Shown here piece by piece: positions 54,201 through 63,353 of a DNA stretch of 64,000 nucleotides. The notes beneath the pieces were generated by a model. It worked only from the letters and a program-made list of their open reading frames with translations, was not told the DNA's origin and made no database searches. The DNA lies in the NCBI GenBank assembly GCA_964466195.1, contig CAYXMQ010000004.1, positions 113,618 to 177,617 of the forward strand, in the 5' to 3' direction. Numbering within the stretch: the stretch's first letter is position 1; every line of letters begins with the position of its first letter. The DNA is from PFJX01 sp964466195 (GTDB taxonomy: Bacteria > Pseudomonadota > Gammaproteobacteria > Burkholderiales > Thiobacillaceae). The position numbers were made by a program, and so were the translations under genes.

Positions 54201-55112
54201 CTATTTCTTCTTCGCCCGCGGATGCGCCTGGTCGTAGACCTGGCTCAGGTGCTGAAAATCCAGATGGGTGTAGATCTGCGTCGTCGACAGGCTGGCATGG
54301 CCCAGCATTTCCTGCACCGCGCGCAGGTCGCCGGACGACTGCAACACATGGCTGGCGAAGGCGTGGCGCAGGGCATGCGGGTGCATGTGCGCGGTAATAC
54401 CCTGCTGCACGGCGAGCCGCTTCAGCGCCTGGGCAAGCACCGTCGCAGAGATGCGTGCGCCGCGTAGGCCGACGAACAGCGCCGTGGTATCGGCGCGCGC
54501 CACATCGGCACGCAGCGCCAACCAGTTCCGCACCGCATCCAGCGCTTTTCCCCCCACCGGCACCACCCGCGTGCGGGCGCCCTTGCCGATCACGGTGACC
54601 TCCGCGGCAGCCAGATCCAGCCCGCCGATATCCAGCCCGATCAGTTCCGCGCGCCGCAAGCCGGCCGAATACATCAGCTCGAACATGGCCAGGTTGCGCA
54701 CCGCCCAGACATCATCCGGCTCGGCTGCAAGCAGATGCGCCATCGCATCGACCGAAGGGGCATTGGGCAGCTTTTTCTCGCTCTTGGGCGGCCGCAAGCC
54801 CAGACAGGGGTTGGCCTGCACCGCGTTCTCGCGCCCCGCCCGGCTTTGCCGCGCCAGGTAGTTGAAGAAGCTGCGCCAGGCCGACAACGTGCGCGCCAGC
54901 GTCTTCGGCTTCAGGCCCTTACCATGCAGGCCGGCCAGCGCACGGCGGATGTCATGCGAAGTCAGGCTGGCGGGCGCCACCTCGCCAACCCGTTCGAGCA
55001 GATGGCGTAAATCGAACTGGTAGGTCGCCACGGTCGCCGGGCTGTAATGGCGCGCTGACAGCGCCGCGAGGAAGGCGACGGCGGCCGTCGAAAGCGGGCC
55101 TTCCGGCTGCAT
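54201..55112 (-). CDS. xerC: Tyrosine recombinase XerC
   Basis: 303 residues. SAM-like N-terminal core-binding domain with YSPATVATYQFDL, then the catalytic domain: Arg153 in GLRRAEL, Lys177 in GKGARTR, His246 and Arg249 in HALRHAFASH, His272 in LGHASLSTTQ, and the nucleophile Tyr281 in QIYTHL. Resolves chromosome dimers at dif with XerD. The ATG at 55112 was used; a TTG at 55121 would overlap the DUF484 stop as TTGA. The dapF-DUF484-xerC order supports XerC rather than XerD. Confidence 0.93.
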   Translation of the reverse strand: MQPEGPLSTAAVAFLAALSARHYSPATVATYQFDLRHLLERVGEVAPASLTSHDIRRALAGLHGKGLKPKTLARTLSAWRSFFNYLARQSRAGRENAVQANPCLGLRPPKSEKKLPNAPSVDAMAHLLAAEPDDVWAVRNLAMFELMYSAGLRRAELIGLDIGGLDLAAAEVTVIGKGARTRVVPVGGKALDAVRNWLALRADVARADTTALFVGLRGARISATVLAQALKRLAVQQGITAHMHPHALRHAFASHVLQSSGDLRAVQEMLGHASLSTTQIYTHLDFQHLSQVYDQAHPRAKKK

Positions 55113-55117
55113 CGCGC

Positions 55118-55777
55118 TCAAAGAAAGCGGGAAACCGCCGCGCCGCTCAATTCGGCCAGCCAGGTCAGATACAGCGTACCCATCTCGGGATAAAACCGCT
55201 TCACGTCTTCCGAAGACAGCACCAGCAATCCGTTCAGATTTTCCTCGCGCAACGGCGCCAGTGCGAAAGAGCGCTGATTCGCGCCGACGGAGCCGAACCA
55301 GGCGCGGATTTCATCCGGCGCATCGGGACCGCAACGCGGCTGGATCAACCCGGTCATCAGCACTTTGATATCGGCGCTGACCGGGGTGAACTCCGGCATG
55401 TCAAGGGCATCGACAGGCGGTTGATCGGCCCAGACGCGCAGCGTGCTGTGTGGAATCGAAAAACTCTCCGACAGATTCAGCGCCAGCGCCTGAAACACCG
55501 CTTCCAGGCTGCGCGCATGCATCAGATCCAGCGCGACCTTGTGCAATTTGTCGCCGATGGCGTCGTTCTCTTCCGCAAACTGGATGAACTCGCGCAGCTT
55601 CAATTCCAGCCCGCGCGACTTGTCGCGCAGCGCCAGCACCTGCCGCTCACCCAGCGAAATCGCCTGGTTGCTATACGGATGCGGCACGGTGATGTCCGCC
55701 AGCATTTCCGGATGATCGACGAAGTAATCCGGGTTGAGCTTGAGGAATTCGCTGATCTGCTCGGGAGTAATGTTCAT
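55118..55777 (-). CDS. DUF484 family protein
   Basis: 219 residues. It opens ITPEQISEFLKLNPDYFVDHPEML (two blocks), typical of DUF484, followed by a coiled-coil region and a GAF-like C-terminal half (RSFALAPLREENLNGLLVLSSED). Found between dapF and xerC in many proteobacteria; function not established to my knowledge. The ATG at 55777 overlaps dapF by 4 bases; codons upstream of it are shadow. Confidence 0.9.
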   Translation of the reverse strand: MNITPEQISEFLKLNPDYFVDHPEMLADITVPHPYSNQAISLGERQVLALRDKSRGLELKLREFIQFAEENDAIGDKLHKVALDLMHARSLEAVFQALALNLSESFSIPHSTLRVWADQPPVDALDMPEFTPVSADIKVLMTGLIQPRCGPDAPDEIRAWFGSVGANQRSFALAPLREENLNGLLVLSSEDVKRFYPEMGTLYLTWLAELSGAAVSRFL

Positions 55778-56604
55778 AGCTCTATCTCGCCTTGAAAGAC
55801 TGTGACCGCCGGGCCGGTAAGGAAAACGGCGTTTCCGGCCCCCGCCCAGCGTATGGAAAGAATGCCGCCGCGCGTGTCGACTTGCACGCTGGCGTCCAGC
55901 AGGCCGCGCTCGATGCCGGCGACGACTGCGGCGCAAGCGCCGGTGCCGCAGGCCAGAGTTTCACCGCTGCCGCGCTCGAATACGCGCAGGCGTATCCGAG
56001 CGCGCCCGACGATTTGCATGAAGCCGACATTCACGCGCTGCGGAAAGTGCGGGTGCTGTTCGATCAGCGGCCCGAGCGTGTCGACCGGCGCGCTTTCGAC
56101 GTCGTCGACGATGCAGACGGCATGCGGATTCCCCATCGACAGCGCGGAGATTTCCCGTTCATGCCCCGCCACCTCGAGCCGGTAAGTCGATGCCTGCATG
56201 GGGGCAAGAAACGGAATCTCATCCGGATCGAAACGCGGCGGCCCCATGTCGACGGTGACGCGGCCATCGTCTTCCAGCCTCGGCACGATGATGCCGGACG
56301 CCGTTTCGACGCGGATTTCCCGCTTGGATGTCAGGCCTCGATCGTGCACGAAGCGCGCGAAGCAGCGTGCGCCGTTGCCGCATTGCTGCACCTCGCCGCC
56401 ATCGGCGTTGAAGATGCGGTAGCGGAAATCGCAGTCAGGACGGGTGGCGGCCTGCACCAGCAGGGTCTGGTCGCAGCCGATGCCGAAATGACGGTCGGCC
56501 AGCGCGCGATATTGCGCAGCGCTCAGGTCGATGGGCTGATTGACGCCGTCGAACACGACAAAGTCGTTGCCGGCGCCGTGCATCTTGGTGAACTGGAGTC
56601 TCAT
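55774..56604 (-). CDS. dapF: Diaminopimelate epimerase
   Basis: 276 residues. FTKMHGAGNDFVV at the N-terminus. The two catalytic cysteines are in place: Cys75 in QQCGNGARC and Cys218 in LACGTGACA. Converts LL- to meso-diaminopimelate for lysine and peptidoglycan synthesis. The ATG at 56604 was chosen on family length. Operon partner of DUF484 and xerC. Confidence 0.96.
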   Translation of the reverse strand: MRLQFTKMHGAGNDFVVFDGVNQPIDLSAAQYRALADRHFGIGCDQTLLVQAATRPDCDFRYRIFNADGGEVQQCGNGARCFARFVHDRGLTSKREIRVETASGIIVPRLEDDGRVTVDMGPPRFDPDEIPFLAPMQASTYRLEVAGHEREISALSMGNPHAVCIVDDVESAPVDTLGPLIEQHPHFPQRVNVGFMQIVGRARIRLRVFERGSGETLACGTGACAAVVAGIERGLLDASVQVDTRGGILSIRWAGAGNAVFLTGPAVTVFQGEIEL

Positions 56605-56633
56605 GGCGGCATTATCCGGGAGAACGGCCCCGG

Positions 56634-57278
56634 TTAGCACCCGTCATGCGCGCGCGGCAACGCGTCAGCCAGCTCGCGCATGCAAGATTCCAGCCGGGCC
56701 AAAAATTCGGCTTGCTCCGCCGTGCCATTCAGCGCCTCGCCGACGAACACATCGCAGAAGAACGGCACCAAAACCGGGTCATCCTTGGGCATCGCCTTGC
56801 CCAGCCCGTGCAGAAAGATCGGCGTTACCGGCACGTCCGGGCGCCGTTGCGCCAGCACCGCTATGCCGCGCTTAAAACGGCCCATCACCTCCGGCTCGCC
56901 GCGGCTGCCTTCCGGAAACAACACCAGAATTTCACCGCGATCCAACGCCGCTTCGCATGGCTTCAATGGATCAGCGCCGCCCCTGGCCTCGCGCGTAATC
57001 GGCAAGATGCCGATCACGTTGAGCGAAAACCAGGCCAGCAGCGGGTTGACGGTGAAGTAGTCGGCCGCCGCCACCGGCCGCAGTTTGGGCAACAACTTGA
57101 GCGGAAACAGGGACAGCAACACCAAGGTATCGAGATGGCTGTTGTGATTCGCCGCGACGATGGCCGGGCCGTCCAGCGGCAGGCGCTCGCGGTGGCGCAC
57201 GTTGAGACCCAGCACGATCAGCGCGAGGGGACGCGCGATCAGCGCGAAGAAGGCGAGCCTGAGCCACGTATTCAGCAC
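56634..57278 (-). CDS. plsC: 1-acylglycerol-3-phosphate acyltransferase (PlsC-like)
   Basis: 214 residues. N-terminal hydrophobic helix, then the catalytic HX4D as His45-Asp50 in NHNSHLD and the phosphate-binding FPEGSRG near residue 120. Acylates lysophosphatidic acid at the inner membrane. GTG start 10 bases after the cdsA-like stop. Next to a CDP-diglyceride synthase-like and a CDP-alcohol transferase gene, so this may be a secondary phospholipid or glycolipid route rather than the main plsC. Confidence 0.85.
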   Translation of the reverse strand: MLNTWLRLAFFALIARPLALIVLGLNVRHRERLPLDGPAIVAANHNSHLDTLVLLSLFPLKLLPKLRPVAAADYFTVNPLLAWFSLNVIGILPITREARGGADPLKPCEAALDRGEILVLFPEGSRGEPEVMGRFKRGIAVLAQRRPDVPVTPIFLHGLGKAMPKDDPVLVPFFCDVFVGEALNGTAEQAEFLARLESCMRELADALPRAHDGC

Positions 57279-57288
57279 GAACGGGCGG

Positions 57289-58227
57289 TCAGTAATGCAG
57301 GTAATACAGAAAGTGGAAGAACAGCGGCGCGGTGAAGGTCAGGCTGTCGACCCGGTCCAATATGCCGCCATGGCCGGGAATCAGGCTGCCGCTGTCCTTG
57401 ATGCCAAGGTCGCGCTTCAGCGCCGAGATATTCACATCGCCGACGAAACCGGCCAGCCCGATCAGCAGCCCGGCCAGCGGCGCTTCCCAGCCGAGCAGCG
57501 GCGTCAGATACGGCGCCAAGGCCCAGGCCGCCAGCGTGGTGGTGAGAACGCCGCCGAGAAAGCCCTCCCAGGTTTTCTTCGGGCTGACCTTGGGGATGAT
57601 CTTGTGGCGGCCCAAGGTCTTGCCCCAGACGTACTGGGCTACGTCATTGAACTGGGTCAGGAACATCAGAAACAGCACCAGCCCCGCGCCTCCGCCGGCC
57701 GGGTTGATCGCCGCCGGCAAGACCAGCAGAAAGGCCATATGCGACAGATTGAACACCGTCAGCATCAAACCCCAGTGCAAGCTGCCGGCGGCACGCAGGA
57801 AGCCGGCGGTTTCGCCGATCAGCACCATGCGCATCGGCAGCAGCAGAAACAGATAGACCGGAATGAAGATGATGAACATGCCGTACCAGCCGATCGCCAC
57901 CCAGTAAAACTGCACCGGAATGGCCAGATAGGCCCAGAACAGCACGCGCCGGTCGGTGCGGCGGGTCGGGATCAGCGACAGGTATTCCTTCAGCGCCAGA
58001 AAGCTGACGAAAGCCAGAAAGATCAGCGACAGCGTCGGCGACAAGGCCATTGCAGCCGCGAACACCGCGGCCATCACCCACCAGGAATTCACCCGCGCGG
58101 CGAGTTCAGCGTAATCCTGCTCGGGGTAGCCGCGTTTCAGCAAAAACACGATCAGACTGGCGATCAGCAGAATGCCGAAGATGCCGGCGAGAAAAGCGGC
58201 CGCGTTGGGCGTCAGCGCGGTGAACAT
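57289..58227 (-). CDS. Phosphatidate cytidylyltransferase (CdsA family)
   Basis: 312 residues, about eight hydrophobic helices. The CdsA family signature near the C-terminus is SALKRDLGIKDSGSLIPGHG with GGILDRVDSL. It forms CDP-diacylglycerol from phosphatidate and CTP. The ATG at 58227 shares one base with the stop of the CDP-alcohol transferase (TGATG). In enterobacteria a CdsA homologue (YnbB) is likewise paired with a CDP-alcohol transferase (YnbA), which suggests a dedicated alternative phospholipid. No cell-cycle neighbours such as frr or dxr, so the main cdsA is probably elsewhere. Confidence 0.88.
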   Translation of the reverse strand: MFTALTPNAAAFLAGIFGILLIASLIVFLLKRGYPEQDYAELAARVNSWWVMAAVFAAAMALSPTLSLIFLAFVSFLALKEYLSLIPTRRTDRRVLFWAYLAIPVQFYWVAIGWYGMFIIFIPVYLFLLLPMRMVLIGETAGFLRAAGSLHWGLMLTVFNLSHMAFLLVLPAAINPAGGGAGLVLFLMFLTQFNDVAQYVWGKTLGRHKIIPKVSPKKTWEGFLGGVLTTTLAAWALAPYLTPLLGWEAPLAGLLIGLAGFVGDVNISALKRDLGIKDSGSLIPGHGGILDRVDSLTFTAPLFFHFLYYLHY

Positions 58228-58859
58228 CAGCCGGCCCCCAGCGCAGCGGCGATAGCCCGGGTCCGGTTGAAACAGGTCAGCAGCGAGCCCAGGGCGATGA
58301 CCCAGGCGGCCGCCAGCAGGCTGAACTGGCTGCCGAGCAGCGCCGATTCCGCGGCCGCCAGCAGGCAGGCCAAGGTCATGACCGCCATGCGATGCGGCTT
58401 GGCTTGCGGGCCGCGGAAATCCTGGGCAAGGCCGAGCGCGCCGCCGAGGACGCGAATATAAGCAGTCAGGGCCGCGCCGAGAGCGCCCAACCAGCCCAGC
58501 CAGGGTTGGCCGGCGGCATAGCCGAGTGCGAGGATGAGCAGGGAATCGGCCACGCGGTCGGGGATTTCGTTGTACAGCGCGCCAACCGGGGTTTTCCGGC
58601 CTCCCTCCAGGGCCACCATGCCGTCGAGCAGGTTGCACAGCAGGCGCAACTGGATGGCCACGGCGCAGATCAGAAGGCCCAGCGGAGCGTGCAAAAACAG
58701 CAATGAAGCTGCACCGGCCGCGGCGAAGACGATGCTCAGCATCGAGATGGCGTTCGGGCTGACGCCGTGCCCGGCCAGCCAGGCCGCCAGGCCCTGAGCC
58801 CATGGCTGCGAGCGGGTCTTCAGCGGGCGTCGGTCGGGTGATCGGGATCTATCGTTCAT
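58227..58859 (-). CDS. CDP-alcohol phosphatidyltransferase with divergent active-site motif
   Basis: 210 residues, about six hydrophobic helices. The CDP-OH signature is normally D-G-x2-A-R-x8-G-x3-D-x3-D. Here it reads DGMVALEGGRKTPVGALYNEIPD near residue 79 (shown whole only by key residues: DG, AL for AR, G, N for the third acid, D). This form resembles YnbA-like members. It links a CDP-activated lipid to an unknown alcohol at the inner membrane. Overlaps the CoA-binding gene by 4 bases (ATGA). Confidence 0.8.
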   Translation of the reverse strand: MNDRSRSPDRRPLKTRSQPWAQGLAAWLAGHGVSPNAISMLSIVFAAAGAASLLFLHAPLGLLICAVAIQLRLLCNLLDGMVALEGGRKTPVGALYNEIPDRVADSLLILALGYAAGQPWLGWLGALGAALTAYIRVLGGALGLAQDFRGPQAKPHRMAVMTLACLLAAAESALLGSQFSLLAAAWVIALGSLLTCFNRTRAIAAALGAG

Positions 58860-59275
58860 TGCGGCATCAGCATTAGGTAATCCCGATAGATGCAGCGGTC
58901 CATCACCACGCTCATGCCGGCGGCGCGCGCCTTTTCCGCCGCCGCCTCATGCACGATGCCCTCCTGAATCCACAGCGCCGGTGCGTTGATCGCCAGGCAT
59001 TCCTCGACGATGCCCGGAATCGCCGCTGCTTCGCGGAATACATTGACCAGATCGACTGGAAAGGGAATGTCGGCCAGGCGCGCATAGGCCTTCTCGCCCA
59101 ACACTTCATTCACCGCCGGCCGCACCGGCACGATGCGATAGCCGAAGCGCTGCATAGTCTGCGAAACGCTGAAACTGGGCCGATTCGGCTTCGGCGACAG
59201 GCCGACCACGGCGATGGTCTTGACGCGGCCAAGCAGGGCCGCGATCTCGTCCGGCGCGGGATTCTCGAAACTCAT
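58856..59275 (-). CDS. CoA-binding domain protein (YccU-like)
   Basis: 139 residues, single Rossmann CoA-binding domain: IAVVGLSPKPNRPSFSVSQ near residue 21, VVPVRPAVNEVLGEKAYARL near residue 48, IWQEG-type WIQEGIVHEAA near residue 102. Homologue of YccU; biochemical role not settled. ATGA overlaps on both sides tie it to the GNAT and CDP-alcohol genes. Confidence 0.9.
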   Translation of the reverse strand: MSFENPAPDEIAALLGRVKTIAVVGLSPKPNRPSFSVSQTMQRFGYRIVPVRPAVNEVLGEKAYARLADIPFPVDLVNVFREAAAIPGIVEECLAINAPALWIQEGIVHEAAAEKARAAGMSVVMDRCIYRDYLMLMPQ

Positions 59276-59796
59276 GCCAGCTCCTTGGTCATGACATAGT
59301 CGTCCATGACATGGCCGCCGCCGATGTCTTCCAGGTAGATCGTCGCCACCGTAAAACCGTGTTTCAGATAGGCGTTGATGGCGTGCTGATTCTGCCGATT
59401 GACCCGCAACACCAGGCGCGTATGCCCCAGCCGAACGGCCCGCTCGGCCATGGCGTTTATCAGTTCGCCGCCGATGCCGTGGCGCTGCCAGTCGAGATCG
59501 ACGTAGAGCTTGTCGAGCTTGTAATCGCCGTCGCTGAGCGGATGCCCGTGCGCGAAGCCGACCAATTCGGCGTTTGCCGCGCCCGCCCGCGCCGCCAGCC
59601 AGAGATCGCCGCGTGCAATGAACTGCCGCACCAGCACCGGACGATAGCGCTGCGCCAGCATGTATTCGATCTGCGCGGCGCTGATGATGCTCGGGTAATG
59701 CGTGCGCCAGACGCGGCCGGCGAGCGCCACCACCGCCTCGGCTTCATCCAGGCGCAACGGGCTTATTTCGATTGCGCCGATTTCGATTTCATCCAT
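59272..59796 (-). CDS. GNAT family N-acetyltransferase
   Basis: 174 residues. Acetyl-CoA loop DWQRHGIGGELI near residue 103 (Q/RxxGxG/A), followed by LRVNRQNQHAINAYLKHGF near residue 130, the typical last GNAT strand-helix. Substrate unknown. Overlaps the acyltransferase gene by 8 bases and the CoA-binding gene by 4. Confidence 0.88.
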   Translation of the reverse strand: MDEIEIGAIEISPLRLDEAEAVVALAGRVWRTHYPSIISAAQIEYMLAQRYRPVLVRQFIARGDLWLAARAGAANAELVGFAHGHPLSDGDYKLDKLYVDLDWQRHGIGGELINAMAERAVRLGHTRLVLRVNRQNQHAINAYLKHGFTVATIYLEDIGGGHVMDDYVMTKELA

Positions 59797-60670
59797 ACAG
59801 ACTCGCTTCCCCTTCCGGCCTTGTCTTGAAACGTTTATGCACCCAGAAATACTGTTCCGGCATCTCGCGGATACGCTCTTCCAGGAAGGCGTTCATGCGG
59901 CGCGTGTCGGCCGCCGCATCGTCGCTCGGATAGTTTTCCCAGGCCGGATAGAAACGCGCCACATAGCCGCCGTTTTCCTGCCGCGCGATGCACGGCACGA
60001 CCACCGCGCCGGTCACCCGGGCGACGCGCGACAAGCCGGTGACGGTCGCCGCCGGCGTGCCGAAAAACGGCGTGAACACCGCGTCCTTGCGGCCGAAATC
60101 GAGATCCGGCGGGTAATAGAACGGCAGGCCGCGTTTGACCGCCCGCAAAACCGGCTTGATGCCGTCCTGGCGCTGGTAGATTTCCGAATGCTTGCCATCG
60201 CGCGCGAAGCGGCTGCGCGACTGGAACGCCAGGCGGTGGATGTACGGGTTCTTGATCTGCGCATTGAGCGTGACGACCGGTGCGAACGCGCTGGTGACGC
60301 GCACGCCGGCGATGGTGACGCCGACGAAATGCGGCGCAAACAGAATCAACGGCCGGCCCAGATGCGGCGTCAGGTGTTGCATCCCCTCGAACCGGGTCAG
60401 CGCCTCGACTTCGGCGCGGCTGCCCCACCAGGACACTGTCTCTTGCAGACTGGCACGGCCGAGCGCGCGGAAATGCCGGCGCAGCAGACGATCGCGCGCC
60501 GCGTCGCTCAAATCGGGAAAGCACAGGCGCAGGTTGATCGAGGCGATACGGCGCCGTTCGCCGGCCAGCACATACAGCAGGCTGCCCAACGCCGCACCCA
60601 GCGCACCCAGCGCGCGCGCCGGCAACAACCGCCACAGCAGCCACAGGCAGGCGATGCCCAGACGCCTCAT
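59789..60670 (-). CDS. LpxL/HtrB-family lipid A acyltransferase homologue, HX4T variant
   Basis: 293 residues, usual length. One N-terminal hydrophobic helix, then the acyltransferase domain ending WVHKRFKTRPEGEASLYG, the LpxL-type C-terminus. The catalytic block is APHFVGVTIAG (His114). The acid five residues after the His, normally Asp or Glu, is Thr119. DNA at 60316-60345 reads this clearly. The ATG at 60670 overlaps the stop of the upstream paralogue by 4 bases. Either inactive, using another acid, or a divergent subtype. The adjacent paralogue keeps HX4E. Confidence 0.85.
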   Translation of the reverse strand: MRRLGIACLWLLWRLLPARALGALGAALGSLLYVLAGERRRIASINLRLCFPDLSDAARDRLLRRHFRALGRASLQETVSWWGSRAEVEALTRFEGMQHLTPHLGRPLILFAPHFVGVTIAGVRVTSAFAPVVTLNAQIKNPYIHRLAFQSRSRFARDGKHSEIYQRQDGIKPVLRAVKRGLPFYYPPDLDFGRKDAVFTPFFGTPAATVTGLSRVARVTGAVVVPCIARQENGGYVARFYPAWENYPSDDAAADTRRMNAFLEERIREMPEQYFWVHKRFKTRPEGEASLYG

Positions 60671-61515
60671 CGCGGCGCACCCGCCGGCGCGGTTTCGCCG
60701 GGAAACAAGCGATGCAGCCGATAACTCCACAGATACTGTTCTGGCAAGCGCCGCACGGATGCTTCCAACGCCTGATTGACGAGGCGCATGGCGGCATCGC
60801 TCTCCGCCGGCAGCGCCGGCAAGGGTTCGATGACCAGACGATAACCGCGTCCCCAGCTCAGCCGCTGGCAGAAAAACAGCAAAGGTTTCGCGCCCGATGA
60901 ACCGGCAAGCCGATACAACAGCGTCGGCAGATACGCCCAGCGCCCGAACAATGGCGCCCAGGCGCCCTCGCCCTTGTTGGCCTTCTGGTCCGGCAGCACC
61001 CAGGCCGCCTCGTTGCGCTTGAGCGCGGTCAGCAAGGCGCGCACGCCGCCGAGATTCGGCTCGACCATGCGCGCCTGGCCGCGATTGCGGCCGGCCTGCA
61101 TCAGCGTGTGCGCCCACGCCTGGCGCGGGCGGCGATACAGCGCGGTAATCGGCAAGCGCGCCGCAAGATAAAGGCCGGCCAACTCCAGGCAGCCCAGATG
61201 CGGCCCCAGCACGATCAGCCCCTTGCCTGCCGCGCGCGCCGCCTCGACATGCTCCCAGCCGCGCACCTCGCGCACCCAGCCGGTAACCTGCTCAAGCGGA
61301 CGCAACCAGATCGAGGCCAGTTCGGTCATCGCCTTGCCCGACTCGATCGCCGTCTTGATCAGCATCGCCGTCGAATACAGCCCGGCCTGGCGCAGATTTT
61401 CCGCCATCCCCCGGCGATGGCGCGGACGCAGCAGGCTCAGCAAGCCCAACAGGACGCCGAGAAAATGCACCAGCGGCAAAGGCAGCAAGGCGATGAGACG
61501 AAGAAGTAAAAGCAA
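60667..61515 (-). CDS. LpxL/HtrB-family lipid A acyltransferase
   Basis: 282 residues. N-terminal hydrophobic helix; catalytic HX4E in LGPHLGCLEL (His106, Glu111); LPDQKANKGEGAW near residue 180; C-terminus PEQYLWSYRLHRLFPGE. Adds a secondary acyl chain to lipid A at the inner membrane. The start is TTG with no good ribosome site; the next ATG is at about residue 37, inside the conserved region. Lies divergently from metK, a gene order often seen in betaproteobacteria. Confidence 0.88.
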   Translation of the reverse strand: MLLLLRLIALLPLPLVHFLGVLLGLLSLLRPRHRRGMAENLRQAGLYSTAMLIKTAIESGKAMTELASIWLRPLEQVTGWVREVRGWEHVEAARAAGKGLIVLGPHLGCLELAGLYLAARLPITALYRRPRQAWAHTLMQAGRNRGQARMVEPNLGGVRALLTALKRNEAAWVLPDQKANKGEGAWAPLFGRWAYLPTLLYRLAGSSGAKPLLFFCQRLSWGRGYRLVIEPLPALPAESDAAMRLVNQALEASVRRLPEQYLWSYRLHRLFPGETAPAGAPR

Positions 61516-61593
61516 GGCGGGTTTGACCTGAAAGAACGCGAACCTCTAGAATTATCAAGCCGCCGCGTTAATCCAGACAACTTGCGGGCGGGA

Positions 61594-61599
61594 TATAAA
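61594..61599 (+). promoter_or_regulatory. Possible -10 box for metK
   Basis: TATAAA at 61594-61599 in the divergent gap. No -35 at standard distance stands out (TTAATC at 61568-61573 is 20 bases away). A start near 61606 would put the whole structured leader (61616-61677) in the transcript. Confidence 0.35.
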
Positions 61600-61615
61600 T
61601 ACCGCTAAAGCGTCC

Positions 61616-61677
61616 CGCTCCTGTCCCCGGAGTCGGCCACGCCGATCATTGTTGGGGACGACACACAGGAGCGCTAC
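61616..61677 (+). promoter_or_regulatory. Structured metK 5' leader that can sequester the ribosome site
   Basis: CGCTCCTGT 61616-61624 pairs perfectly over 9 bp with ACAGGAGCG 61665-61673, which contains the AGGAG ribosome site for the ATG at 61678. Nested inside are CCCC 61625-61628 with GGGG 61654-61657 and a short hairpin TCGGC 61633-61637 with GCCGA 61641-61645. An alternative GTCCCC 61623-61628 with GGGGAC 61654-61659 would compete with the outer helix. It does not look like the SAM-I, SAM-II, SMK or SAH aptamers I know. May be a SAM-responsive or simple thermosensor-like translational switch. Confidence 0.5.
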
Positions 61678-62871
<1,194 letters not shown>

Positions 62872-62879
62872 ATGACCGG

Positions 62880-62907
62880 TGAGGCGGTACGCTTGCGCAC
62901 CGCCTCA
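62880..62907 (+). terminator. Hairpin after metK, likely terminator
   Basis: Perfect 9-bp stem, TGAGGCGGT 62880-62888 with ACCGCCTCA 62899-62907, ten-base loop, 8 bases after the metK stop. No U-run follows. Confidence 0.55.
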
Positions 62908-62930
62908 GCTGAAATCGATTGGAGGTCGAC

Positions 62931-63353
62931 ATGCAGCCCGCCGATAAGCATAACCTGAGCGAAGCCGGCTATCTGGCCCTCGAGGAATCGAGCCAGACCC
63001 GCTACGAATACATCGCCGGCGAAGCCTACGCCATGGCCGGCGGCAGCCAGCGGCATAACTAAATCACTGGAATGCCTACATTGCGTTGACGCTCGCACTC
63101 AAAGGCAAACCCTGCCAAGTCTTCATGAGCGACGTAAAACTCAACGTTGCAAAAGACAGCGCCTAATACTACCCGGACGTGATGGTGACCTGCGCCGAGC
63201 AGACTGTCGCCGCCAACGAATCGCAGAGAGTGACCGACCCGGTTCTAGTCATCGAAGTGCTCTCACCCGGCACCGAAGCCATCGACCGGCGCGAAAACCT
63301 GCATGCCTACCGCCGTCTGCCCGCGTTGAAGGAATACGCCCTGATCAGCCCAC
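62931..63353 (+). pseudogene. Uma2-family (DUF820) endonuclease-like pseudogene
   Basis: Starts with ATG after GGAGG (62921-62925) and reads DKHNLSEAGYLALEESSQTR and YEYIAGEAYAMAGGSQRHN, the Uma2 N-terminus. It then has a stop TAA at 63060-63062 (probably from TTA). Next is a one-base loss around 63069-63073, after which frame 2 continues (AYIALTLALKGKPCQVFMSDVKLNV), and a second stop TAA at 63164-63166. The rest (PDVMVTCAEQTV; VIEVLSPGTEAIDRRENLHAY; LKEYALIS) is clean until the RAYT element begins at 63354. So there are three inactivating changes plus an insertion near the 3' end. Confidence 0.8.

Noticed and set aside
61665..61677. Second SAH riboswitch before metK, because AGGAGCGCT occurs in both leaders
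   Set aside because: The shared bases are the ribosome site; the P1 helix and pseudoknot partners of the SAH aptamer are absent here.
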